From: CAYLGY01 sp964383325
Lineage (GTDB): Bacteria; Pseudomonadota; Alphaproteobacteria; Rhizobiales; Rhizobiaceae
Reading direction: 5' to 3'
Length of the DNA: 64,000 nucleotides
Assembly: GCA_964383325.1 (NCBI GenBank)
Contig: CAYLGY010000003.1
Span: 22,780-86,779, forward strand
Within the stretch, counting starts at the first letter, position 1, and each line of letters begins with the position of its first letter. The notes beneath the pieces were generated by a model. That model was not told the DNA's origin. It was given only the letters and a program-made list of their open reading frames with translations, and ran no database searches. The translations under genes and the position numbers were made by a program. Of this stretch, positions 16,581 to 23,794 are shown piece by piece.

Positions 16581-16769
16581 TTCGATTTCCTTCCCTTCCG
16601 GGCCGCCCGCCGGAGCGCGAACGCGGCCGATCCTCGATTACCGCACCCGACGGTTAACAGCTTGCTAACGCTTGAACGCTACGGTGAAGCCTCCCCTCGC
16701 CGGGCGATGCGGCAGCGCCGGTGCCGTGCGTCGGGCGGGAAGTTGGCGGGTTTCGTGCGGGTGAATGGC

Positions 16770-17639
16770 GTGTCTTCAGCGGAGTTCCGACAAATCGAGA
16801 ATCGATCGGGTTCGGACAAGGCCGACCGGCTGTTCCGCGCCGCCGTTTCCGCCTTTGCCGGCCTGCGCCGCCCTACCCGTTCGGAGATCACCCGGCTGGA
16901 TGACCTCGCCGCACCGCTATTGGGGGAGGTCAGCCGCGAATCCCGGCGCTTTGCCGCTGCGGCGCTGGCGGACAGCGCCAGCCTGCCGCCGCGCCTTGCC
17001 CGGCAGCTCATCCGCGAGGATGCCGATATTGCCGCACCGCTGCTCGTTCACGGAAAGGCGCTGAGCGATGCCGAACTGGTCACGGCGATTGCCCTGCGTG
17101 GCCTCGAGCATGCGCGTCTCGTCGCCCGCCGGCCGGCGCTCTCCAGGGAGATCGAGGCGCTGCTGGCTGCGCTGAATGATCCCGAGATCCGGCAGCTGCG
17201 CCAGGGCGTTTCCGATAGCCGGAGCGAGCAGGCCAGTTCCAGATCGGAAGCGACGCGGCGCTGGCTGCGCGAGATGATGGCGCCGGCCGAGATCCCCGCC
17301 TTTTACCGTAGCCTGCGCGATGCGGCCTTCTCCGGCCGACCCTCGGCCTTCGAGTTCCGCCTCGCCGATGGCGCCGGGATTTCGCTCGAGGCCGCGCGCG
17401 CAATCTGCCGGGCCAACGATCTCACCGAACTTGCAATGGTAATGGCCGCCCGTGGCATCACTGCCGAGCAGGCCTTTCTCCTGATCTGCGCCTTGCGCCC
17501 GCAGAGCTTCGATTCCGCCGCGCCGATCCGCCAGTTCATCGAGGAATATGAAGCGCTGGACCCGCAGGCTTGCCGCGAGATCCTGCGCGGCTGGCGTGTC
17601 GCGGCCGAAACCCGTTCGGCTGAACCGGAAAAGTTGTAG
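16770..17639 (+). CDS. DUF2336 domain protein
   Basis: I place the start at GTG 16770 (289 residues), because the family-like sequence SSAEFRQIENRSGSDKADRL begins there; GTG 16761, GTG 16755 and TTG 16662 are alternatives. The protein is alpha-helical and HEAT-like (LDDLAAPLLGEVSRESRRFA; LPPRLARQLIREDADIAAPL; LARRPALSREIEALLAALND type segments), as in DUF2336 proteins of alphaproteobacteria, whose function is unknown. It ends directly against two palindromic repeats that separate it from the converging DUF1491 gene. A TTAA-N7-CTAA sequence lies at 16654-16668 upstream. Confidence 0.82.
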   Translation: MSSAEFRQIENRSGSDKADRLFRAAVSAFAGLRRPTRSEITRLDDLAAPLLGEVSRESRRFAAAALADSASLPPRLARQLIREDADIAAPLLVHGKALSDAELVTAIALRGLEHARLVARRPALSREIEALLAALNDPEIRQLRQGVSDSRSEQASSRSEATRRWLREMMAPAEIPAFYRSLRDAAFSGRPSAFEFRLADGAGISLEAARAICRANDLTELAMVMAARGITAEQAFLLICALRPQSFDSAAPIRQFIEEYEALDPQACREILRGWRVAAETRSAEPEKL

Positions 17640-17640
17640 A

Positions 17641-17745
17641 GCATGATCCCGGAAAGTGGTTTCCGCTTTCCGGGCAAGTTCATGCGCCAACAAGAAACCC
17701 ATGATCCCGGAAAGTGGTTTCCGCTTTCCGGGCAAGATCATGCGC
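17641..17745. repeat. Two tandem rhizobial palindromic repeat elements between convergent genes
   Basis: Copy 1 (17641-17687) and copy 2 (17700-17745) are almost identical, about 46 bp each. Each has outer arms GCATGATC/GATCATGC (GTTCATGC in copy 1) and a core stem CCCGGAAAG/CTTTCCGGG. Copy 1 starts 2 bp after the DUF2336 stop; copy 2 ends on the first base of the complement of the DUF1491 stop. The sequence belongs to the repeat type widespread in rhizobial chromosomes. Position between converging genes suggests use as a bidirectional transcription end or mRNA-stabilising hairpin. Confidence 0.85.
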
Positions 17746-18092
17746 TAGTCGTCGATGAGCGTCACCATCTCCGACAGCGGCAGTGCCCCCAGCTCGATCT
17801 CCACGGCCCACAGATCCGGATCGAATTGCGCCTCGCGCTCGATCCGGCGCTCAAGCGCATCCGCCGCGATTTCCGCCTCGATCCGGGTGAAGCACCGCGT
17901 GTCGCTTCTGTCCGGCCCATAGGAAGATTGTGGCGCCGGTCCGTACAACGCCATGGATCCGTCGCGCGCGCGCAGCACGAGAAGAATCGCGCCAGCCTCC
18001 CGATTGCCGCGACGCAGGACTGCGCCAAAGCCGCCAGACCCCGAAATCCGGCGCAGGAGCGCCGAGACGAAGAGACCGGAGGTCAGTCGCAT
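17745..18092 (-). CDS. DUF1491 family protein
   Basis: A 115-residue protein beginning MRLTSGLFVSALLRRISGSG. It has the DUF1491 layout: SALLRRISGSGGFGAVLRRG, EAGAILLVLRARDGSMALYG, and a C-terminal FDPDLWAVEIE. The family is small, cytoplasmic and of unknown function. It lies 23 bp downstream of the peptidoglycan-binding gene and is probably co-transcribed with it. Confidence 0.9.
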   Translation of the reverse strand: MRLTSGLFVSALLRRISGSGGFGAVLRRGNREAGAILLVLRARDGSMALYGPAPQSSYGPDRSDTRCFTRIEAEIAADALERRIEREAQFDPDLWAVEIELGALPLSEMVTLIDD

Positions 18093-18115
18093 GGCTGCAT
18101 GGCGGGCAAGCTGTT

Positions 18116-18859
18116 CTACTCCACCATTCCCAGGTCCCGCATCTTCTTCAGAAGACCTTCATCCGGCCTGCCGTCGACCTCGAGGCCGAACAGCGCCTGG
18201 AATTCGCGAATCGCCGCCTCGGTCTGCTTGCCGGCAATGCCATCCACCTCGATATGGGCATTGCCGAAGGCCTTGAGCGCCGCCTGGATCTGCATCACCA
18301 TCGGGTCGCCTGCGGCAAGCTGCGGCGTGGTTGCCGGGCTGGCCGCAGGCCGCGGCGCCGGCACGGGCGTTTCCGCCTGGCGCAGGCCGAGATGCCGGAG
18401 CAACTCCTCATCGACCGTTCCGGTCTGTTCGAGACCGACGACGCGCTGATATTGCATGACGGCTTCCCGGGTCTGCGGGCCCTGAATTCCGTCCGGCTCC
18501 CCATCATAAAGGCGCAATTCCGCCAGGGTCTCCTGGACCCGGAAAAGGGTGGGATCGCCGGAATGGCCTGCGGCCGGACCGTCGTCCCGGCGCGGCGCAA
18601 CTGGGACAATAGCGGCGGTAGTTTCCGGCAGGGTCAGCTTCGTTTCCACCGGCTTGGGGACGAAATGATGCGGCCGCGTTTCGAACAGCGGCCCTGGATG
18701 CGCATGCGGCTGATACCAGAGCGCATTGGCCGAGATGAAGGCGAAGATGACGAAGAATCCCGTTACGGCGCCGATTGCGACCGGATTGCGCCCGATGAGG
18801 GCGCTGCCCGACCGCAATATTCCTGACCGCCGCTCACGCGCTCCGCCGCGCTTCCGCAT
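18116..18859 (-). CDS. Membrane-anchored peptidoglycan-binding domain protein
   Basis: The product is 247 residues from ATG 18859 (MRKRGGARERRSGILRSGSA). A basic N-terminus is followed by a membrane segment (IGAVTGFFVIFAFISANALW), the QPHAHPGP motif, and two PG_binding_1 repeats: one around LRLYDGEPDGIQGPQTREAV (residues about 125-175) and a second ending DGIAGKQTEAAIREFQALFG and DLGMVE. It probably tethers the inner membrane to peptidoglycan. Its start lies 26 bp inside the preceding sensor-like gene. Confidence 0.88.
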   Translation of the reverse strand: MRKRGGARERRSGILRSGSALIGRNPVAIGAVTGFFVIFAFISANALWYQPHAHPGPLFETRPHHFVPKPVETKLTLPETTAAIVPVAPRRDDGPAAGHSGDPTLFRVQETLAELRLYDGEPDGIQGPQTREAVMQYQRVVGLEQTGTVDEELLRHLGLRQAETPVPAPRPAASPATTPQLAAGDPMVMQIQAALKAFGNAHIEVDGIAGKQTEAAIREFQALFGLEVDGRPDEGLLKKMRDLGMVE

Positions 18860-19913
18860 TTCCCTGCTCCGCAATCTCGATGGGCCGGGCCGCCGGCACT
18901 TCCTGCCTGCGCCCTTCGCCCGCGCCCGTGCCGATGCGGACCACGGGCTGCCCTGAAACATCTCCTCCCTGCGCTTCTGCCATATCCTCCGGATGGATCG
19001 CAATCAGCACGCAATCCTCTCCGGCGGAAGCAAGGGACAAGCGGCAGGCAACATGGTCGGCGGCCCCGGCTCCCGCTTGCCGCAGGCGAATCCTCAGGGT
19101 CACTGCCGGTTCGCCGCGGCATGCGCGGTCGATCCCGGTCAGATAGGTGACGCGATCCGTCACCTGCATGCGGTCGAAGAGACCCGGCCCCAGAAGGGCG
19201 AGCGGCCGCACGCCGAGGAGCTTGCCGGCATCGCCTTCGATGGTTTCGACATTTCCCTGCCGGGTGACCTCCACGACCAGCGCGCCGGTCAGCCGAGCCA
19301 GCTCCCCGGCATCGAGCGGCCGCAGGGCATGCCGCGCGGCGTCCGGCATCGGCAGGCGCAGCCAGACCGTTGCGGCATAGGCAAGCGGGACGATCCAGAG
19401 ATGACCCGCAAATCCCTGCGCCGCCATGAACTCCCCGGCCGAAAGGAAGAGGGCGAGCGCAAGCGCGGCGAAGGCAATCCAGCCGCCCGCAATGGCACCC
19501 CCACGACTGCGATACATGAACCAGCCTTCGAAGGCGGGCGCGGCGAGTAGGACAAGAAGTGGCGATTGCAGCATGCCGCCTGCGCCGATGGCGGTGCCGA
19601 CCAGCAGACCGAGCGCAAGTCCGGCCAGGCGGCAGACCCAGAGGGACCTGCCGGTCTGGGCGACGATCACGACACAAGTCCACGCGGTGACGAAGGCAAG
19701 GCAAAGCGCCGAGGGAATCATGGCTGCAAGCGATGCTTCCCACAGAAGCTGGCCAAGCAGGAAGCCGGCAAGCAACGGACCGGCCAGCAGGAGGCCGATC
19801 AGCCTTGCCTGCTCGTCTCGCTGGCTGCCCCGGACATCCGGATGCACCAGGCGCTCGCAGGCAGCGGCAATTCCGTCGCGCCAATCTTCCGCTCGTTTCG
19901 TCCTGTCCTTCAA
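18834..19913 (-). CDS. DivJ-like membrane sensor without a kinase domain
   Basis: The product is 359 residues. An N-terminal VHPDVRGSQRDE segment, at least six membrane helices (about residues 40-190) and a PAS-like region (ELARLTGALVVEVTRQGNVE; GKLLGVRPLALLGPGLFDRM; AVTLRIRLRQ) match the N-terminal half of the DivJ/PAS sensor histidine kinases of rhizobia. No H-box, no ATP-binding domain and no coiled coil to a kinase follow. The protein ends in a degenerate Gly/Glu/Arg-rich tail. It therefore cannot phosphorylate by itself; it may be a decayed kinase or a sensor that acts on a partner. The downstream order (peptidoglycan-binding, DUF1491) looks syntenic with rhizobia. Confidence 0.75.
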   Translation of the reverse strand: MKDRTKRAEDWRDGIAAACERLVHPDVRGSQRDEQARLIGLLLAGPLLAGFLLGQLLWEASLAAMIPSALCLAFVTAWTCVVIVAQTGRSLWVCRLAGLALGLLVGTAIGAGGMLQSPLLVLLAAPAFEGWFMYRSRGGAIAGGWIAFAALALALFLSAGEFMAAQGFAGHLWIVPLAYAATVWLRLPMPDAARHALRPLDAGELARLTGALVVEVTRQGNVETIEGDAGKLLGVRPLALLGPGLFDRMQVTDRVTYLTGIDRACRGEPAVTLRIRLRQAGAGAADHVACRLSLASAGEDCVLIAIHPEDMAEAQGGDVSGQPVVRIGTGAGEGRRQEVPAARPIEIAEQGNAEARRSA

Positions 19914-20319
19914 CTCGACCTGCCACTCTGAATGTTGCGAGGCTATGGCCTTCCCGACCCTTTCCGCGAAATTCGCATCCAGCCTTTAAGGAATGGATAA
20001 GGCGGGCGCCGCGCACCATCGGCGGCCCGGCCGACACAGGCACAAACCTGCTACCGCACGGCTTTTTCATCGGTTATGGTTAACATATCTTGCGAATCAT
20101 CCGCCGCTGCTGGAACCCGTTGGAACCGACTTCAAATCGGATTCTTCCACGGTTTCATTGCATTGCCGATCGGGCGGCAGGGTGGCGCGGGACCAGAAAA
20201 CGCCGGACCGGACTTCCAGAGTGCATTTGCAGTGGCGCTCCGTTCGGCTTAAATTAGGGTGACGTAATCTATTGTGTACCCCAATGACGGTCATTCGTCG
20301 GCGGGACCAGGAAACGGCC
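19914..20319. other. Divergent intergenic region, no gene seen
   Basis: These 406 bp separate the minus-strand sensor-like gene from the plus-strand DUF5330 gene. No supported reading frame is present. They are AT-richer than the flanks and presumably hold the two divergent promoters. A single TTAA (20080-20083) is followed by no second CtrA half-site. Confidence 0.5.
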
Positions 20320-20661
20320 ATGGGCTTTTTGATCAGAATCGGATTCTGGCTGGGACTGGTCCTCATCCTGATTCCCCGGCCGGGCGAATCGGGAGCGGAC
20401 GCAACGGCGGAAGTGGGACCCTTGCAGATCCTGAACACGACCGCCGCCATTTTCGGGGATTTCGCCGGCCTGTGCGAACGCCAGCCCGAGGTTTGTGATT
20501 CGGCGGGCGAAATCATGCGTTCGCTCGGCCTTCGGGCGCGTGATGGCGCCGCCATTGCCTATTCCGCCATCACCTCGGCCGCAAATGGCGATGAAGAAAG
20601 GGATGAGGACTCCGATCTTGCCACGGGCAGTGTTACCGCGCACGCCCTGGACCAGGAATAG
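20320..20661 (+). CDS. DUF5330 domain protein
   Basis: The product is 113 residues from ATG 20320 (MGFLIRIGFWLGLVLILIPR), which has AGGAAA upstream; ATG 20284 is a less likely start. An N-terminal hydrophobic segment (signal or anchor) is followed by the DUF5330 core: ILNTTAAIFGDFAGLCERQP, EVCDSAGEIMRSLG, with two cysteines that could form a disulfide in the periplasm. It ends in an acidic tail. Function of the family is unknown. It precedes sufE by 69 bp on the same strand. Confidence 0.83.
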   Translation: MGFLIRIGFWLGLVLILIPRPGESGADATAEVGPLQILNTTAAIFGDFAGLCERQPEVCDSAGEIMRSLGLRARDGAAIAYSAITSAANGDEERDEDSDLATGSVTAHALDQE

Positions 20662-20730
20662 GCGGTTCGGATTTGCGGCTTTCTGTCCGGACCGTTTTAC
20701 TCCCGGTATCAGATCTCCTATATGTGGAAC

Positions 20731-21168
20731 ATGAGCACCACCCTTGACACGATCCGCGAGGATTTCGCGCTTCTCGACAATTGGGAAGACAGATACCGTT
20801 ATGTCATCGATCTCGGCCGCGACCTTGCCGGGCTGGAGGCAACGGAGCGTAGTGAGGCCAATCGCGTCCATGGCTGCGTCAGCCAGGTCTGGCTGAGCAC
20901 GACCCGCATGGGGGAGCCAGCCGACCCGATCCTCCAGTTCCGTGCCGATTCCGACGCCCATATTGTCAAGGGTCTTGTCGCCATCCTGCTGGTCATGTTC
21001 ACGGGCCGTCGCGCGAGCGAAATCCTGGCGCTGGATGCGGAGGCAATTCTTGCCGAACTGGGGCTCGACCAGCACCTGTCCTCGCAGCGTGCCAACGGGC
21101 TGCGCTCGATGGTCAAGCGCATTCGCCATGAGGCCGCCAGCGCCCTGCATGCGGCCGTCGCCTCATGA
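20731..21168 (+). CDS. sufE: SufE-family cysteine desulfuration protein
   Basis: A 145-residue protein (MSTTLDTIREDFALLDNWED) with the SufE fold: WEDRYRYVIDLGRDLAGL, and RVHGCVSQVWL holding the active-site Cys that accepts persulfide sulfur from SufS. C-terminal SSQRANGLRSMVKRIRHEA is also typical. It works in iron-sulfur cluster assembly. The 3' end overlaps the converging DUF6456 gene by 6 bp. Confidence 0.93.
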   Translation: MSTTLDTIREDFALLDNWEDRYRYVIDLGRDLAGLEATERSEANRVHGCVSQVWLSTTRMGEPADPILQFRADSDAHIVKGLVAILLVMFTGRRASEILALDAEAILAELGLDQHLSSQRANGLRSMVKRIRHEAASALHAAVAS

Positions 21169-21960
21169 TCCGGCATCCCCTTTGAACAGCGAAGGACGAT
21201 AGTTCTCAACGCCCCAGTGGCGGACATTCTCGCGCGGTTTCCCATGCCGGACCGGGTGGTAGTGACGGGAAAGCGCCGCCAGCGCCGTGCGCAGGATTAG
21301 CTTTGCAGACCGCGCCGGCCAGCCCCGTTCCGCTTCGACCTGGGTCATTCCCTTCAGAAAGCAGCAGACATCGATCAGCACGTCGGCCAGTTCCGGGCCG
21401 ACCGCCTTCAGAGCCCGATTGACCCTCATCCTTGCCGCGACGACGCTGTCGGCGAGATCGGCGGCCCCGCCCGAACCGGAGGATGCGCACGCCGCCTGCC
21501 AGTTGACCCCCATGCGTGGCGAGAGCTGTCCGTGCGAGAAATCAGCCCGCAGGCGCTCGCCGGCGCGCACCTCATCTTCGCTCAGCCAGTTGCGGCCGGA
21601 TTTCTCCCGCATGCGGGCCAGCATCGACAGGGGTGATTCGGCAAGGTTGACGTGCTGCGCCGATCCCGCCGCAGCATCCCTCTGAATCCATTCGCCATGC
21701 TGGCACGTAAAGGCGGATTGCCCTTTCCCGTCCCGCACCAGCCAGCTCCTCCCCGCCGCGCTGATGCAGACTTCGGCGCCTCGCCGCGCAACCAGTCCAT
21801 CCATTGCCATTTGCCGCAACACTTTCGCCGGCACCGCCACCGCGGGGCTTCTCTCCGATTCGAGAAGCAGCGAAGCCGGCGCCGCCGCCTGCTCCGCCCT
21901 CGCTGCGCCTTGCGCAAGCAAGCGCAATACCTGCCGGATCTTCTGCGCCTGTCTTTTCAT
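21163..21960 (-). CDS. DUF6456 protein, candidate GTA activator of GafZ type
   Basis: The product is 265 residues. The N-terminal half looks like a winged-helix region (VLRQMAMDGLVARRGAEVCI). The C-terminal half is a textbook DUF6456 domain: GERLRADFSHGQLSPRMGVN, LADSVVAARMRVNRALKAVG, PELADVLIDVCCFLKGMTQV, and ERGWPARSAKLILRTALAAL. DUF6456-type and DnaA-like domains occur in the GTA activators (GafA in Rhodobacter; GafY and GafZ as separate proteins in Caulobacter). Here the gene is coupled by a 4-bp ATGA overlap (21957-21960) to a DnaA-HTH gene, so the pair has the expected GafYZ architecture. The family call is firm; the GafZ role is inferred. Confidence 0.8.
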   Translation of the reverse strand: MKRQAQKIRQVLRLLAQGAARAEQAAAPASLLLESERSPAVAVPAKVLRQMAMDGLVARRGAEVCISAAGRSWLVRDGKGQSAFTCQHGEWIQRDAAAGSAQHVNLAESPLSMLARMREKSGRNWLSEDEVRAGERLRADFSHGQLSPRMGVNWQAACASSGSGGAADLADSVVAARMRVNRALKAVGPELADVLIDVCCFLKGMTQVEAERGWPARSAKLILRTALAALSRHYHPVRHGKPRENVRHWGVENYRPSLFKGDAGS

Positions 21961-22385
21961 TGGCCGACCGTGCGAAACCGCATGGCTACCGCGGCCACCT
22001 GCTCCACCGCATTCACGATCCGGTCGAAATCCTCATCCTCCCGCAACTCCTCTACAAGCTGGCAGGCATGGGCAACGGTCGTGCGATCGCGGCCGAAGCC
22101 GCCGCCGACATCGCGCATGCCGAGGCCGTACCCGACATGGCAAACATACATGGCGATCTGACGCACGCGCGACACAGCGAGCGATGAACGCCCCGGCTTG
22201 CGCAATTCCCTGCCGCAAATGTTGAACATGGCCGAAACGATGTCGAGCATGCACTCGCAAAGGTCGAGGCTGCGTTCCGACACGCGCTCCTGGCGCTCCA
22301 GGATCTGCGGCATGGGACGAATGACAAATTCAGGCGATGCGTCAAACCTTTCGCCTGCATGGGAGCAAATACTCGATAAAGACAC
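21957..22385 (-). CDS. DnaA C-terminal-type HTH protein, candidate GTA activator of GafY type
   Basis: The product is 142 residues and starts at GTG 22385, with a strong AGGAGG eight bases upstream. The central region matches DnaA domain IV: VSRVRQIAMYVCHVGYGLGM, then GGGFGRDRTTVAHACQLVEE, the equivalent of the DnaA signature GRDHTTVxHA. The N-terminus has no AAA+ domain, so it is a DNA-binding protein and not a replication initiator. It is coupled to the DUF6456 gene. In Caulobacter GafY and GafZ activate the GTA cluster; this pair lies 9.3 kb from the GTA head in the same window. A LexA box overlaps its -35 region. Confidence 0.8.
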   Translation of the reverse strand: MSLSSICSHAGERFDASPEFVIRPMPQILERQERVSERSLDLCECMLDIVSAMFNICGRELRKPGRSSLAVSRVRQIAMYVCHVGYGLGMRDVGGGFGRDRTTVAHACQLVEELREDEDFDRIVNAVEQVAAVAMRFRTVGQ

Positions 22386-22403
22386 GCTGTGTTCCTCCTG
22401 TTA

Positions 22404-22454
22404 CTGCGCATCCTCTATAACTCTGAAACCAATGGTTGTGAACAAAAACAGAAC
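22404..22454 (-). promoter_or_regulatory. Promoter with perfect alphaproteobacterial LexA (SOS) box
   Basis: GAAC (22440-22443), seven bases, then GAAC (22451-22454) is an exact match to the alphaproteobacterial SOS box GAAC-N7-GAAC (GTTC-N7-GTTC on the minus strand). On the minus strand the proximal GTTC is part of TTGTTC, a -35-like hexamer, followed after 18 bp by GTTATA as -10, then AGGAGG and the GTG start of the DnaA-HTH gene. LexA bound here would block that promoter. The same box lies 137 bp upstream of the plus-strand 99-aa gene. Confidence 0.72.
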
Positions 22455-22590
22455 AATCACCAGATGCAGAAAATGTGCAATCCCTTGATTTACAATGGCT
22501 TTTTTCAAAAAGAGAGATTGCATCCCGGAGGAATTTGTCCCCCCGCCCCATTGGCGGCCGCATCCTGTCAGCGCAATTGGAGCCGACAAG

Positions 22591-22890
22591 ATGCAGAACT
22601 TGCTCAAGATGGAAATCGCCGCCTTTCTGGGTCGCAAGGCAGAGGAGCGGCGCAGGGCCGCCCTGCGGGCGGCGACCTGGAAGGCCCTTGGCCTGGATCC
22701 CGCCCAGATGCAGGAAGCAAGCCCGGAACAGCGGGCTGCCCGCAGAGCGCGTCTCGCCCGCAAGATCCGGCGCGAGCGCATCCTGGGCCTATGCCGACCC
22801 TCGGAATATGATCTTGCACATCATATCGAAATGAAGCGGGCGCTGAAGGCCCTTGAAGAGGAGGAGAACGGACCCCGCGCACCGGGATAG
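22591..22890 (+). CDS. Small basic helical protein of unknown function (99 aa)
   Basis: I choose ATG 22591, which has GGAG eight bases upstream; the in-frame ATG at 22495 lacks a ribosome site. The product is MQNLLKMEIAAFLGRKAEER followed by an Arg/Ala-rich helix (RAALRAATWKALGLDPAQMQ; RRARLARKIRRERILGL) and SEYDLAHHIEMKRALKALEE. It has no membrane segment or known motif. Similar short basic helical proteins are found in rhizobial genomes without a defined role. It diverges from the DnaA-HTH/DUF6456 pair with the SOS box between them, so co-regulation is possible. Confidence 0.65.
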   Translation: MQNLLKMEIAAFLGRKAEERRRAALRAATWKALGLDPAQMQEASPEQRAARRARLARKIRRERILGLCRPSEYDLAHHIEMKRALKALEEEENGPRAPG

Positions 22891-22972
22891 GTCAGTCGGC
22901 ACGCACCAGCTGATCGGCAGGATCCTGATGCGGTCCGCTCGAATCGGCATGCTGGTCCGGCTCATGGTTTGC

Positions 22973-23086
22973 GCGTGAAACTCTTTCGAAAGCGGATTCC
23001 GCTTTCCGGTTCACGCTCGAACCGGTTCCGGCTCCGGAGAAAGCGCCACGCGGCGCTTTCCGAAGCTTCGACCTTGCCGCAAGGTC
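22973..23086. repeat. Cluster of palindromic repeats and hairpins between convergent genes
   Basis: Between the 99-aa gene and mucR lie three inverted repeats. The first is a nested palindrome at 22973-23016 with outer arms GCGTGAA/TTCACGC and inner arms GAAAGCGG/CCGCTTTC, related in its core to the repeats at 17641. The second is a 9-bp stem at 23039-23060 (GAAAGCGCC/GGCGCTTTC, 4-base loop). The third is GACCTTG/CAAGGTC at 23070-23086, overlapping the mucR stop. They probably end transcription from both sides. Confidence 0.7.
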
Positions 23087-23507
23087 AGGAAGGCTTGCGC
23101 TTCCGCCCGAGCCCCATCTTCTTCGCCAGGGCCGAACGGGCGGCGGCGTAATTGGGAGCGACCATCGGATAATTGGGATCAAGGCCCCATTTCTCACGAT
23201 ATTGCTCCGGCGTAAGATTGTAATGCGTCATCAGATGGCGCTTGAGCGACTTGAACTTCTTCCCATCCTCAAGACAGATGATGTAGTCATCCGTCACGGA
23301 TTTCTTGGGATTGACCGCCGGCTTCGGCTTCTCTTCCACCACCTGGGCGGCACCACCCACGCGCCCGAGCGCACCATGTACTTCCGCGATCAGCGCTGGC
23401 AAATCGCTCGCCTGTACCGGATTGTTGCTTACATAAGCAGCGACCACATCCGCCGTCAGTTCAATCAAATGCTGGGGAGTCCGGTTATCTGTCTCTGTAA
23501 GTTCCAT
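23085..23507 (-). CDS. mucR: MucR/Ros family zinc-finger transcriptional regulator
   Basis: A 140-residue protein. The N-terminal oligomerisation region ([32 protein letters not shown]) is followed by a Ros-type zinc finger, C-x2-D-x9-H-x3-H in [20 protein letters not shown], and the conserved [20 protein letters not shown] and KKMGLGRK tail. MucR is an H-NS-like silencer that binds AT-rich DNA and controls exopolysaccharide, motility, cell cycle and virulence genes in rhizobia and Brucella. It often regulates itself; the AT-rich upstream region with an inverted repeat at 23604 would fit that. Confidence 0.96.
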   Translation of the reverse strand: MELTETDNRTPQHLIELTADVVAAYVSNNPVQASDLPALIAEVHGALGRVGGAAQVVEEKPKPAVNPKKSVTDDYIICLEDGKKFKSLKRHLMTHYNLTPEQYREKWGLDPNYPMVAPNYAAARSALAKKMGLGRKRKPS

Positions 23508-23603
23508 GTTTCATGCCCCTATATATGCTTCCATCAAGGCAGGGCGCTCTTGTCCTGTTGGTTATACACCCTACACACCTGCGATCCTGATAGATATTGA
23601 ATC

Positions 23604-23623
23604 ACACCATCACAACATGGTGT
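23604..23623. promoter_or_regulatory. Inverted repeat upstream of mucR
   Basis: ACACCAT (23604-23610) and ATGGTGT (23617-23623) form perfect 7-bp arms around six bases, about 100 bp upstream of the mucR start in an AT-rich, gene-free stretch (23508-23794). It may be an operator. MucR itself prefers loosely defined AT-rich DNA, so the binder is unknown. Confidence 0.4.
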
Positions 23624-23794
23624 AGTCAGCAAATCATGTCAATTGTAAGTCCAGATTTTTTTTAAGAATAGCGCGAACTACTGCACCGCCGGCAATATTC
23701 GCTCTCACTCAGCCAGGCTACGCATGCTTATAATCCGCGCCAACATGGCCTCTACCGCAAATATCACAAGACGCTTATGCAGGGCTGCACGAAA

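Noticed and set aside
20078..20095. Second CtrA site in the DUF5330 upstream region
   Set aside because: Only one TTAA half-site; the second half does not match.
21957..22385. Replication initiator DnaA or a replication origin
   Set aside because: Only the DNA-binding domain is present, without the AAA+ domain, and no cluster of DnaA boxes was seen nearby.
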